This document shows positions 30,673 to 45,110 of a stretch of DNA of 64,000 bases, one piece after another. The notes beneath the pieces are model-generated. The model was not told the origin of the DNA and searched no databases. It was given only the letters and a program-made list of their open reading frames with translations. The DNA is from Cycas panzhihuaensis. Taxonomy: Eukaryota; Cycadophyta. The translations under genes and the position numbers were made by a program. Every line of letters starts with the position of its first letter. Positions within the stretch are counted from its first letter, which is position 1. The DNA lies in NCBI GenBank assembly GCA_023213395.1, contig CM041465.1:33983741-34047740 (forward strand). Reading direction: 5' to 3'.

Positions 30673-32917
30673 ATAAAAAGTTACTATAAAAGCTAGAGAA
30701 CTCCAAATCACTTCATATTAATCTCATTTGAAGCATCTTCAAGTTTTCTTTCGAACAACCAAAAAATGACACTCAATTTGGATGGTTAAAAATTAAATTA
30801 TATTAATATTAATGAAAGCTATCAATTCAAGATTTAATTTTTTTTATAGTTCCTTGAGAATACCCTCAATTAACTCTCTTAATATGAATGGGTATGGATA
30901 TAATAGGGGGCAATCTTCAAGTCTCCAGGCATCTTATTTTGGATTTTAATCCTTAATGTCTAATATATGGGACTATGCCATTAACATAGTTTAGAAAAAA
31001 ATAGCTAGATAAAACTCCCAATACCTTTCTCTAACTTGAATGCTTTAAGTTTGTAATAAGGTCCTTGCTACCATCGATGTTTATTGCTCATCGTATTGAC
31101 TAGCATCTAATGTTTCTTATAATAATTTGGTTTGCTTGCTTAGGTCCTTCTCATGGTTAAATGGAGAAGGTAAAAGGGGCTTAGCATGGTGAAGTGGTAG
31201 ATCTATTGGCATGACAAGCTTAATAGGGCTTAGGCATCATTCATATCAAATAGTAAGTTAGAACCCTTTATGTCAAGTGGCTTATTAGAGCTAGAGAGGG
31301 AGAGGAAGCATGGACAAACTTGATTAGGTATAATTTGGCTTCTTCCCATCCCCTTAGGTAAAAGGGGATTTATTTAATCCCCTAAATAGTGCTTATTCCC
31401 CTTGGCCCCCATTAAGGTGGATAGTTCGCACATCTTCAAAACTATTCAAGGTATATAGGAAGCCTATAAGAAATTATTTACATGGTAAGGAGAGAAACTA
31501 AAAATGAGTTATTAGTCTAAGAACACTCAATCTGGTGGTTGCTTAACATTTTGAAGGGTACTTGTTGCCTTCAATAAATCCCCTAATTTTAGGCCAATTT
31601 TTTTAATAAGAAGAGATTGGCCATAATTGGATAGCTTTTTAGCCCAACTAAAAGGCATTGGAAAGCCTAACCAATAATCAAACAAAAGTTTAAACTCAAG
31701 AATTATGATAGGCTTATCTTGAGAAAAATTTAGATCTGCTTCTTAATTTTATAAATACCCAATTTAGCAATCACCACTCAATCCAAGTGGTGTAATGATT
31801 AGGCTTGGAACTACTTCAAGTCATTCTTTAAATTTTTAACCTTCTACATGTATAAGTTACTATCCCTAAGGGATCTAATTGGTGGCAAGTTGAATAAGAT
31901 TTGGAAATGCTCTAATAGTGAGCATGTATAGATGAAGAAGCTTGAAATGCTATAGAGGGCCTTGCTTGAGAAAAAAATGCTTATTTTACTTGGTTATCAA
32001 TCCACAATGCCCAAGTTATCAAGGTTAGGCTAGATAAGACAGGGCAAGTGGACATGTCTTATCCCTTATATGGTTAACCAAAAACTCTTATACACCTCTT
32101 CTAGTGGTGACCCCTAACTAAATCTACTTAGGGATGGGCAAAGCAATTTGCTAATGCTGTTATTAAATAGCTCTTTGGCTATAGTGTAACTTTATTAGGT
32201 GATAATATAGTCTTTTCTCAAACATTTATGACTACTCAAGACATCCCTTAAGGTAGATGTGTTATATTATATATGGAAGCACAAGAATGGTTTTTTGGTT
32301 CTCTAATAAAACTTCCAAAGTATATTTTAGAGATATCATCTATATCTCTATGGTTTCAATTGCTTATTATATATTAGTAGCCAAGAAAATAAGGTGTAGT
32401 TAGAGTTATCTCACTTAATATAGATGATTGATCACTAGGGCTAAGGAAGGTAGATCACAACACACTCATGACAAGGTAAGGCATAAAAACAAGTCCATAG
32501 AGTAAACTAGATCATAAGATAGGAAACCATAATAAAGTAATCCTACTACCTCTTCATCCATATGTAAACGTAATCCACATGTCTCAGAATAGTTAGTGCT
32601 CTTAGTAGGGAGAAGAGTAGGAATGAGGGTAGTATATTTATAAGCCCATTAATGTTGATCCTAGCTAATGCAAAGGATGGTGCTTAAGGGAAGACCACCT
32701 AAATAAGGGTGATGATAAATGGGGCAACTCGATAACTACATAATAATTAGTTATGTTTAGCCTTAGGGTTTTAGTAGTTATTTGGCCTTGTGCACTTAAT
32801 AATAGAGCATTTTGTTTTATGATGTAATCTCCAAACTTTTATTATTGATGCTTTTCTTTTGGCTTTATTTAACTCATCTACAAGATAAAGAGGATTAACT
32901 TTTAATTTCCCCTATTT
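30673..32917 (+). other. internal remainder of element B, no clear gene
   Basis: AT-rich with many in-frame stops in all frames. No gag or pol motif was recognised. A tRNA-like block at 31,182-31,266 was considered as a SINE and rejected for abnormal spacing. Confidence 0.4.
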
Positions 32918-32964
32918 TGTTAGAAATATATATAATATTTCCTATTAATAAAATTATATAGTTT

Positions 32965-33322
32965 AATTAAGGAAAAAAAAATATATAAGAGAAGTTAAGA
33001 TTAATGTATAGCTTATAAGTGAAGCTAGTAAAGCATATAGGAGAAGTGCAGATTAATGTATAACTTTAATAAAAAGTTACTTAATAGGGAAATTATTATA
33101 AATATCCCATACATATATTCACTTTGGTACCTTGAATATTTATTTTCCTTCAACATTTTAGTAAGTCCTACTTATAAGAGAAATGTCAAAGACTTTGTTC
33201 ATTATTATAACTATCATATATTATGAGTGTTTATTAAATGTTATTAATAGTTTAATTACTATTATATTTGGACATTATCAATCACTGGAATTAGTAACAA
33301 ACCCCATCTAAGGTTGTTATAT
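32965..33322 (+). repeat. 3' LTR of element B (certain core)
   Basis: Homologous to 24,600-25,010. The last shared block is aaaccccatctaaggttgttat against aaagcccatctagggctactat. Confidence 0.7.
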
Positions 33323-34334
33323 TATAAGTAAGGATTTAATTATTCCCATTAGTTATTGTTTTCTATTGCTAAAGGCCTTGAAGTTATGACCTCTAAGGTT
33401 AAGATTTAAATGTTTAATTGTTTGGTTGTTGATAGAGGCATGAGTGTTACAATGGCACTTCATTATCTATACAACATTTAACTCATCCACCTAATATAAA
33501 AGTATGTACATATAATAATATAGATCTAATATTTTAGTGTTAAAGATGATAAGATTAGGGCCATTTATGTCAATGACTTATATAGCATTCAATAAGCTAA
33601 CCTCTTATTGAGGGCATGCCTAAAGAACATTTAGGATCCATATTTCATATAGAGAGTGTCTCATACCCTTGACTATGGAATAGTTAGCTAGTTCTTTATT
33701 ATGATAATTTAATGGTTGTTTCCTCAAAATTAGTTTAGGGATAGTTACTTGGGTGTTAGTTGGTTTAGGTATTTTCAAAAGAACTTAGAATTAATTGAGA
33801 TTAGAATTAGTTTTCTTAGGAATTTATGTTTGCTTAATTGCATCCACTCTTTTGCCATAGATTTTGTGGTGGCCCTTACATATACTTAGGAAAAATAGAT
33901 AAATATGTGGTTGTTATTATTAGATAAGTTGGGTCCTATACTATGGTACATCTCCCATTCTTGAATAATATTGGTTGAATATAGATTCTACAGAGGTGAA
34001 CTAGGAAAAAGATAAATGGAATACTTGGTGTCTCTATCATTTAGGTGCATAAGGATTCTTGTGAACTAGTACTAATCATAGTTAAATCTGAATCCCTTGG
34101 ATGGATATATTTAAGGACCTTTTATAAGTCTTACATTCTATTATGTCATAAACTATAGTTTCCTAGTATATATACCATGACTCAGTGTCATTATCTAAAG
34201 GTTATATTGGATCATTTTCCCGATTGATACGAACCTATTTTTATTTGATCCAAACACTCTGTTTAATAGGTTGACGAAATACTGAATATTAGTATTCACT
34301 AGCACATATATGAATGCGGAGCATCGGATGGAAA
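33323..34334. other. AT-rich stretch without recognised genes
   Basis: No coding motif. The last 150 bases or so, from about 34,180, may be plastid spacer DNA belonging with the trnQ fragment, but I cannot prove it from memory. Confidence 0.4.
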
Positions 34335-34373
34335 TGGGGTGTGGCCAAGCGGTAAGGCAGCGGGTTTTGGTCC
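34335..34373 (+). pseudogene. trnQ: plastid trnQ-UUG, 5' half (nuclear plastid DNA)
   Basis: TGGGGTGTGGCCAAGCGGTA begins the fragment and GGGTTTTGGTCC ends it. Acceptor 5' strand, D-arm and anticodon loop with anticodon TTG match plastid tRNA-Gln. The usual GGCGTGG reads GGTGTGG, a C-to-T change. Homology stops after the anticodon stem; the T-arm and 3' acceptor strand are missing, so no functional tRNA is possible. It is an insertion of plastid DNA in the nucleus. Confidence 0.75.
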
Positions 34374-36640
34374 TACGAATATGATATTATCTTATTCGAT
34401 GTATTAGGTGATGTAGTTTGTGGCAAATCCCTTTGTTTGATCCCGTAATCGCTCCTCCTTTTCCATTTTAATTACAAAATATGTTCCATTAAATTAGAAG
34501 AATTACATTCATGCATAGAAAAGAATTGGGGAGAGAATGACATCCCCACCATCCCCTCGATGAAATATTAGATTCAGTTAACTTGACTAGGAAACCAAAA
34601 GATTGTGGAATTAGTCACAAGCATGAGGCATTCCCTAAAAGTTGCTAACCTACTATAGGACAAGCAAAAAATTAGAGACCCTAACCTAACTACAAGCTTG
34701 AGGTTTAAATCTCATTGGCTACAAGGATTAGGTAAAGATAAAACCATCTATTAGGTATTGTTAAACCCAAAAAGATAGAGTATAAAACTAGTGTCTTAAG
34801 TGCCATATCCATATGCCATAGAAACTAATCATATACGATAGGTATAGAATTAGATGCAAGGTCTAGCTTAATAACCAAGTCACTAAAAAACCTTAAAAAA
34901 TAAATAAGGGGACAATCCCTATCCTCTAAGTACTTGGAAACATCCCATTGGGCTAGTAATGAGAGCTAAGACATCAAAGGGAGAATCTCTTAACTACAAC
35001 CAATAGACCATATTCATATGCTACCTTACATTGTAACCTCCTTTATAGACCAATATTGTTATGTATAAATGTTAGAAGGGACAAACCTTAGCCTTAACAA
35101 AAAAAACTGGCCATATGTTGTTTAATCCATTGGGTTAATAAGGCATTCCCCAACCAACCAACCTTTGTCTAAGAAATCCCATAATATACAAGCCCTGGTC
35201 CTACTAAATGTTGTAAGCCATAAATCCTATAGCTCTATTTGTTAATCATATGCTCCTAGGCTTCATCGATAGCCATCCATAAGTTGTAAGCAAATACACA
35301 TGCAATTTTGGATCTATCTTTACCATAAGCCAATAGGATTTTATCCATATTTACACCCCCACAAAAGGTAATAGATCTTGGCAAGCTATACCACATAAAT
35401 CCACTAACAACATTTATTGTCCCTCCATATCCATAGCTCATAAAAGCCTCTCACTCACAAGATAAAAGCACGTCATAAGAATCTTTTCTCCACTCCACTT
35501 TAAATGTCCAAACCCTATGCTTGAGATGGAGAGGAGGCTAGGCTATCCTCCACTCCCTCCACCTCCTCTCTTTAGTTGTAGGTGTCTCCTTAATGTCCCT
35601 AACACTCCATAGGCATTTAGGGGACTATGGAAAGAGCTTTTTAAGGCATAAAGATGGAAGGATTATAGGGAGAGGAGTTCCAAAGCTCCTCCTCATTACT
35701 TTATCCCCTATTTTATGCCACTTAGTTAAGAAATCCGTACTTTCTTATCCAACTTTATTATTTTTATTTCTTTCATGAGTATTATTGTTATTTCTGTTAC
35801 CATCATTTTGTTTACCATTTTATCTCTTATTCTTATGTTAATTATTGGGCATAGATTTCTCATATGAAAGATAATTATTGGCAAAATTCACAAAATTAAT
35901 ATCATCATAAAGAGAAGAAGGGAATTATTTGGCAATTTCAAGCTTTTGGGGGGTTTTGGTTAATTTAGATAGTTGATCTTAGAGATAGACTATATGAGGA
36001 GACAACACTAGTATGTAATAGTAGACACATATTTGACCATACCATTATTGACCACATCTTGATCAAGCATGATGTATGCTGATTAGGTTGGTATTATTTT
36101 TTCCTTTTGTATATGAGCCATCTTAATAGCTAAACTTTTTAGAATAGGTTACTCCTTATTTATAGGGAATAATTTTATTAAGGCAGAATATGATCTAGAA
36201 GAAGGCTTAAAATAGACAAATTCAAGACTTATTCACCAATATTAATTTCCTTATATCTTTGACAAATAATTTATCAGTCTTTTTATGCATTAAGAAATTA
36301 AAGCACAAGGTTTGCACCTTATTATTATGAGATGCTTTATGCCATAATCTTATGCAACTAAGATGCCAAGAAGAACATAATAATTTTAAGTAGAGATCCT
36401 CAAAGGTAGATGTACAAGCCTTGGGAAGAAAGTAGTACCACTTTATACCAACTTTTCAAAGTGAATGCCAACATAAATAGACTTAATTATTGTCCTTTTC
36501 ATTCCAATTGGATGAATTCCAATGGATGAATTTGAGGATGTCTTTAACTACTTCATTAGGCAAGCAGGAAAGTGGGCCTTGTTTCTTTAAGAATTGACCT
36601 AAAGATGGTTAACTATAAGTCAAAGAAAGGAATGTTTGTT
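34374..36640. other. AT-rich stretch, possible decayed gypsy interior
   Basis: Lies upstream of the gypsy integrase remnant, where RT would be expected, but no RT motif could be read. ORFs at 35,256-35,441 and 35,593-35,778 show no motif. Confidence 0.4.
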
Positions 36641-37980
36641 GCCAAGTAATTAGCCACAATAACTCTTTTTAAAATAAATCACCATGTTATCAATGATGCA
36701 CTCCTAGATAAGCACATCTTTCAAGTTGATACTCTACCACAAGAAAATGAGAATGAGTGGTATAAGGATGCTCAAACCTATAAACAAGACCAAACTTATT
36801 CATTGGGTGTTTCTTTTAAAAAGAGAAAGAGAGTTAGATTAGCTACACATTAATACCTAATGATTATTGAAGTTCATTATAAGTGCTCCTTTGATAGACT
36901 TTTGTTGAGATGTCTCACTCCTTCATAAGCATAGACTACCCTAATAGAATGTCATAATGGTCACTTTGGTGGGTAATTTACTATCCAATACATCCTTCAC
37001 ATGGGGTATTACTAGCCCACATTATTTACAGAAGCATATACCTATGTGTAAAAATGCAAAAAGTGCCAAGTTCACTCCTCCTTGATCCATCAACTAACCA
37101 CTTCTTTAAGAGTTATCCTCTCACCATGGTCATTCTCTCAATGGGGCCTCAACCTTATTAGATAAATATATCCTCCATTATTAGGTAACCAAAAATTCAT
37201 TTTAACTACCATAGAGTACCTCACTAGATGGAGTAAAGCTATCATATTAAGCATCACAACTAAGAAGGTGATTACTACATTCACCTTCCAACATATTATT
37301 TGTAGACTCAAGGTCCTTGACATCATCGTCATTGATAATGGGACCTCATTCTATAATGCCCACATTGATAAGTTGTGATATAAGTTCCATATAACACATA
37401 GAATGTTGTCCCCTTATTACCCATAGGCTAATGGCCATATCAAAGCCTTTAACAAAACTTTGGATAAAATGGTGGCCTCTTCCCATCGTAATTGGCATAC
37501 CCAACTCTTTCCTACTTTGTAGGCATATTACACTTTAATATGAAATGCGATGGGGATGACCTCTTTCTCCTTAGTTTATGGGACAAAATTCATTCTTCCC
37601 TTAAAGGTTGAGATCCTCTCCATTTGGGTTTCAATCATTTTATCGATGTAGAATAGTTTAGGCAAGCTAGACTATTAGAATTGGAAAAAATGGATGAGAC
37701 TCATCTCAAGTCTTATAAAAGAAAACTAGCTTCTAAAAGTAGAGATCAAGCTACTCATGATAAACATCTTAAGCCTCAAATGTTTCATATGGATGAAAAG
37801 GTACTCAAACTAGAATACCTTCATGGAAAATAGAAGAAATTATCTCCCAAATAGGTTGGGCCTAACCTTGTCATTAAGCACTTCGATAATGGAGCCTACC
37901 ACCTAGCCATGCTTAAAGGTTTGAATTTTATAAGACCATTAATTCATAATACTTATAAAACTGCTATGCTTAGCCTAGGT
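36640..37980 (+). pseudogene. gypsy RNase H end and integrase, TAT-like, decayed
   Basis: Plus-strand reading with many stops. INDALLDKHIFQVDTL then LLLRCL and CHNGHFGG (about 36,952-36,975), GYYxPTL, and CKKC (37,055-37,066) form the RNase H tail and HHCC zinc region. WGLNLI (about 37,143-37,160) holds the first catalytic position with Asp changed to Asn. VIDNGTSFYN (about 37,329-37,358) keeps the second Asp. SPYYPxANGHIKAFNKTL (about 37,412-37,465) has Lys where the catalytic Glu belongs. SLVYGTKFILP follows. The HEG/GNHxGG-like spacing resembles the TAT/Ogre branch of Ty3/gypsy (inference). Both catalytic changes are G-to-A. Confidence 0.8.
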
Positions 37981-39662
37981 AGGCATTTTCTCTAAAATGA
38001 AAGTAAACTACACATGCTCTATAAATGATCCTAAACTATAACTTTCTCCCCCCAAGCTCAATGCTTAGGGGTATGATATCTCAATGACCTCCCATAGGTT
38101 ATGACACAACTGAAGCTTTAAAAAGAGAATGGAAGAGAGTGCCTAGAAGGATATACCCATGTGAGAATTATAAGCCAAGGAGGGCCTTGATAAGGCATGG
38201 GTCTCTCAAAGCTTCTTGCACCTAGAAGCAACCAAGGGAGAATCTATCATATCTAAGAGGCTTAAGACTTACTAAATAGGTCCTCCAATCCATTTTATAA
38301 GTAATAAGTTTCCTTTTGAGAATCATTATATAAACATTAATCATTAAGGACCATTTGATATTAATAGGTATTCGAGAAGCATTATATAAACATCAATCAC
38401 TGAGGACCATTCTTCTTGGGCACATATTTTGAATGATACTTAGCCTCCTATTTAGGTGATCAATATAGTTTATATTTTCATTACCAAAAGTTTGATGTTA
38501 GTTAATTTTTCTAGTAGACTCATGTACTAGAGAAATCAACTAACCCTAAACTAATGGGGATGGAATATTTAATCCTTCCTAACTCCTCTCTCCTAATCCT
38601 GGGAACATCACCCTTATTTCTCTATCGCTCTTATTTTTCCTTACAGGGTTTCTTTACTCTATAATAGAGTATAAACTACATGTACATATAATTCCCTAAA
38701 AATATAAAAAAATAATAAATTCATAAAATAACAAAAACAAATATGTGTTCTTCTTTTTATTTACTTCTTATAGTTTTAGGCTTTCTAAGACCCTTTCCTC
38801 CCTAGCTTACTTTAGCATGATGGTGCTTATCTATGAGTTTAAGTGGTCAACTTCCTCATTTACATGGTATTATTCTTCATCCAAGTTAGCTCTTTTCTAG
38901 CAAGTTAACAATGATACCTCAACACTTGTATAATTATTCCTTGTCTCATTTTTAGTTCCCATATCGTGTTTAGTTCCTCTATTAGTTCTTTTAGTAGTTA
39001 AAGTTTCACTAGTATTTGCCCATTCTATAGTTGATTCTACCCTTAGTTAAGTGAACTGTAACACTCAATTATTTATAGTCAAATTGAGCTTACCTACTAA
39101 TAATCTTTGTTATACTTTGATAGGTCTCTGATTGCCTTTCTCCTTTAGCATGCTACATACTCCTAGTCATGACAAGACTCCCTAGCATACCTTACCTCCT
39201 CTTCTATATTTGGTTGTTTAGTGCATTCCCCTTCATACTTGGAGATATCTTGAATGAATAACCTTTTAATTATCTATAGTTGATCCCTCAAGGGCTTGGT
39301 CTCAACTCTTTATCACCCATACTTCATTAAAAAGGGACCCTTATTATAGTATCTCAAACTCAATGCTTTATACCTAGGTTAATCATTATTATACCTTTCA
39401 AAACCTATTACTGTAAGCACCCACTATGTCTTAATAAAATTCATGCGACAACCATAGTCAACTTATCCCTTGGATATGCATGAGGTTGGATGAAGTGCAT
39501 CATCTAGAAAGTGGGTTCAATAATACTTAGTTCACCCTGAACCTCATTTGAACCATCGTATGGAATGATATCATCCCTTAAAAAAATATTATAAAATAAT
39601 TAAATAAATAAATAAAATTTAAAAAGAAAAGAAAAAAGAGAAAAAGAAAAGGATAAAAGACT
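37981..39662. other. AT-rich stretch without recognised genes
   Basis: Probably the 3' part and LTR of the preceding gypsy remnant, but no LTR pair was found. Nothing else is supported. Confidence 0.4.

Positions 39663-41924
<2,262 letters not shown>

Positions 41925-41958
<34 letters not shown>
41925..41958. repeat. GA microsatellite
   Basis: About 17 GA units directly at the right end of the TA tract. Confidence 0.97.
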
Positions 41959-41960
<2 letters not shown>

Positions 41961-43154
41961 CCATCACCTTCTTAGTATTTAGGGCAAGTCGCATGTTAGC
42001 TTTGGCCCCACCTACAAATACATAGATTAGGTCCAGTCATGTGTGTCATTCAGGAACTTTAGATTAAGTTGCTTAGACCTATTATGTCCTTAATTATGTT
42101 TAAAACTTGTTCAACATCTCAGAGGTTCTAATAAACTAGTTTTAAAAGGTATAGCTATAGTGAGGAAATTAAATTATAAAGCCTATTTCCTTTTACAATT
42201 TTATAATCAAAGCCAAGCTATTTAGTCTAGGCCATGTTCTTGAAAATTGATTACCACACCTTCCCCTTATTTATTAGTTTGTCTCTAAGCCTTTGTCTTT
42301 TATCCTCATAATATTAAATATCTATAATTATGGTAGGAGCTGGGGAACTTAGGGTATCTGCCATGGCATTGATTATTTATTGACCAAATGGGCAATGTTT
42401 TGACTAGTACTAGAGTTTTTCTCCCTTAAGCAACCAATAATGTAGCTAAGTATACAACTATCATGGAACCATTAATGTTGTTTTTTAGTTTTACAAGGGA
42501 TCAATCAACTTGTTTTCTAACTTATAGATTATCATCTATAAGCTTACCCATATTTATTAAGCTTGCCCAGGTAACTTACGCAGCCTTCTAGTTATTACCA
42601 TATCTTTGATGACTCAATTATCTTTTGTCACTATTCATTATGTCCCACATAGTTAAAATTTTGAAGCCAATTCACTTATGTCTCATATTCTTGATCACCA
42701 TCACTCTTAGCCTTGTTATTTCAAGTTGGGGGCACCATCATTTCATAATGAGCATAAGGTGACCAAACAGTCCATAGTGATTATAAGCTACTTACTCCCT
42801 TAAAGACTCATACTTAAGGGCATTAATATCTACATGATGAGAATAAACTATAGCTCTAAAAATCCATCCACTAAAGAGCCTAAACTATGGTGAGCCCCAT
42901 TTTCCATTTGTGGTGGGTGTTCACTATGCAATGAGTATAAACTAATTGTAAATTCCATCATAAGCATAAATTGAATATATATTACATATAAAAAAATATT
43001 AAAACTAAATATTAATAAAAGATCCAAAAAAATATTCATATATAACCATAAAAATAGACTCATTTATAATCTAAGAAACTAGTCATCGAGGTGATATGGA
43101 GGGAATAAGAGTTAGAGATAATAAAAGAATACACATCATATTTGAAATAATAGA

Positions 43155-43157
<3 letters not shown>
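41959..43157. other. AT-rich stretch without recognised genes
   Basis: No motif. The ORF at 42,848-43,063 (-) is hydrophobic and low in complexity and is judged spurious. Confidence 0.45.
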
Positions 43158-43191
<34 letters not shown>

Positions 43192-43211
43192 TATATATAT
43201 ATATATATATA
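43158..43211. repeat. CT then TA microsatellite
   Basis: About 15 CT units (43,158-43,188) followed by about ten TA units (43,192-43,211). A smaller, reversed echo of the TA-GA pair at 39,663-41,958. Confidence 0.95.
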
Positions 43212-44429
43212 AGTGTCAAATAATACAACATATAAGTACAATGATGTATGATATCATGGTCCTATGACTTCTACGGGCATGTACATCATACTCAAAACTG
43301 AGCTTAAATACTAGAAACCCTACATCAAGGGAGTGGACTCACATCCTCCCCTCTCTACTTCCCTCTCTCAGTTAAACTTAGTTATTAAGATGATTATTGT
43401 GGTGATGGCAGTCACTATTGTGAACTCCTTGCCTACCCCCAAGTTGATGGATATGTGTATGGGATGTCTTATCTGTATGAGTATGAATTTAAGACTATTG
43501 AATTGTTTGAGAAGCTATGGGTGTAGGTTGTCCACTTGCCTAAATAAATGACATCTATTATATATGAGCCCTCTCACTCTTTATAGTTTTTAGTTGTATA
43601 TCTAGTCCTCTAATCTTTGTAGCCTATACTTCTATATGAGCATGTAACTCTGCCTCTCTTATGGTCAACTGTGCTTATAACTTTGTAACCAATTTATCTC
43701 GTTATACTAGAGATCATGCCTAATACATTTCACATGTTCTAATAGCTAGTGTAAAATATTAGGTATGTGGACCCAGAAACTTAAGATCACTATTATGCCA
43801 TAATATTAACTCTTTTGTTCTATTTACAAATGAAAGGAGGCCATCTAGAGCCTGCCTCATGAATGTAGCATATATCATATTATCACTTATATGTCAACCA
43901 TGGATAATAAGTTAGTCCCATCCATATATATGCATGGGTCACAAAAAATATCTATATCAATAATAACTCAGTAAAAAACATAAGTGAAAAGCAATAAAAT
44001 TAAATACATAACCTTGCTAAAAGAATTTAAGCCCTTAACCTGAGGAGCTTATTACCTAATCCTATGATTATCTCCTCCTCTACTTGTTACTCCTTCTTAG
44101 ATAGCCTCTCCTTCCTTTTGAACATCATCTCTCTCTCCCTCTCTATTTAGTCATGTTAGTTGTTGTAATATCTCCATAGCCTCAACATCTAGTATAGGTC
44201 CTCCTCCTCTATCTCCTATACCACCACCTCCTCCCCTAATTAGTGGGTATAATTATGATGCTAGTGACATATGTCCTCCTCTACTAGCTCCTCTAGATAC
44301 CTCATCACTTACCCACCATTTGGTGGGGGTGGTAGGGATGCATGTGATATTACCTCTATTATGTCAATATAATCATCTGACCATTCCAACATAACCTCGT
44401 ATGGATTTATAATAAATTGGTTTAGAGTC
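43212..44429. other. stretch without recognised genes
   Basis: The ORF at 43,333-43,551 (+) has no motif. Pyrimidine-rich blocks (cctcctctac and similar) occur at about 44,080-44,300. Confidence 0.4.
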
Positions 44430-45110
44430 ATCCACTCCAATTGGGGGCTTTATAAGATCTTCACTCTTACCTCCCCTCTACCATAGATTTATGCCCTTAC
44501 ATGCCACTAGTTCATTATTGAATCCATGCAATGAGTCTCTTGCTATGCTAGGAGGTCATGTTTAAGGGATATGGTTAAGTGTCTAACATATTAGGATAGA
44601 GCCATAGGAGAAGCCTCCACCACCATTGTTGCATATCCTCATCAATCAACATTCCATACATTGCATAATATATCTGACCTAATCAAGTTATACCCTAAGC
44701 TTATAACACTTAATAACTCCTACTCACTAGCTAGGTAAAGCAATAAAATTCTATGCTAGCATGATATGGAACATAATAATAAGGGAAACCACCTTCAAAA
44801 GGTGGGGACACCCTGTGCTATCTTGAATACCTAAGCTACAATCCCATGATAATCAAAGTGCCCTACCTTTCTAATCATATACCAACTCACCATTATTTAT
44901 AGATCCTTATCAATCACCCATGTTAGAACCATGAGTTGATCCCTCCACGATACACCCAAGATCTTACCTATATCTTGGGCAATAACCCTTAGATCCCCCA
45001 TACCTTTAAATTGAAAGGCATCATCCCTTGGGACACAATAACTAATTAGGTAAACTAATAAGTCATTCTCCATCACTAATTGGATGGAATGACTAGCTTT
45101 GCCTAAGCCA
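44430..45110 (-). pseudogene. unrecognised coding-like remnant
   Basis: On the minus strand one frame stays protein-like for about 220 codons despite scattered TAG/TAA stops. It starts near 45,075 with MENDLLVYLISYCVPRDDAF, continues GMGDLRVIAQDIGKILGVSW (about 44,955-45,015) and VGHFDYHGIVA, and later QETHCMDSIMN (about 44,515-44,550). I do not recognise the family. It could be a retrotransposon gag or a captured host gene. Stops fit Gln or Trp codons changed by C-to-T or G-to-A. Confidence 0.35.

Larger units (their letters stand above)
24509..33322 (+). mobile_element. LTR retrotransposon (element B) split by a LINE
   Basis: Direct repeats at about 24,600-25,010 and 32,965-33,322 are homologous over some 350 bases and are read as 5' and 3' LTRs. 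A primer-binding-site match follows the left copy directly. Removing LINE B leaves an internal region of about 2.5 kb (25,023-25,206 and 30,673-32,920) in which I see no clear gag or pol, so the element is either non-autonomous or too decayed to read. The left limit TGTTATATG at 24,509 and its right counterpart TGTTAGAA near 32,918 are proposed from weak similarity. Superfamily unknown. Confidence 0.65.

Noticed and set aside
31182-31266. A-box-like TAGCATGGTGAAGTGGTA and B-box-like AGTTAGAACCC, possible SINE
   Set aside because: The boxes are further apart than in tRNA-derived promoters, the B box lacks the central CGA or CAA, and no A tail or duplications were seen.
31784-31810. tRNA-like GTGGTGTAATGATTAGGCTTGG
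   Set aside because: Resembles a D-arm but has no anticodon stem or T-arm at the right distance.
34335-34373. Functional tRNA-Gln gene
   Set aside because: The T-arm and 3' acceptor strand are absent.
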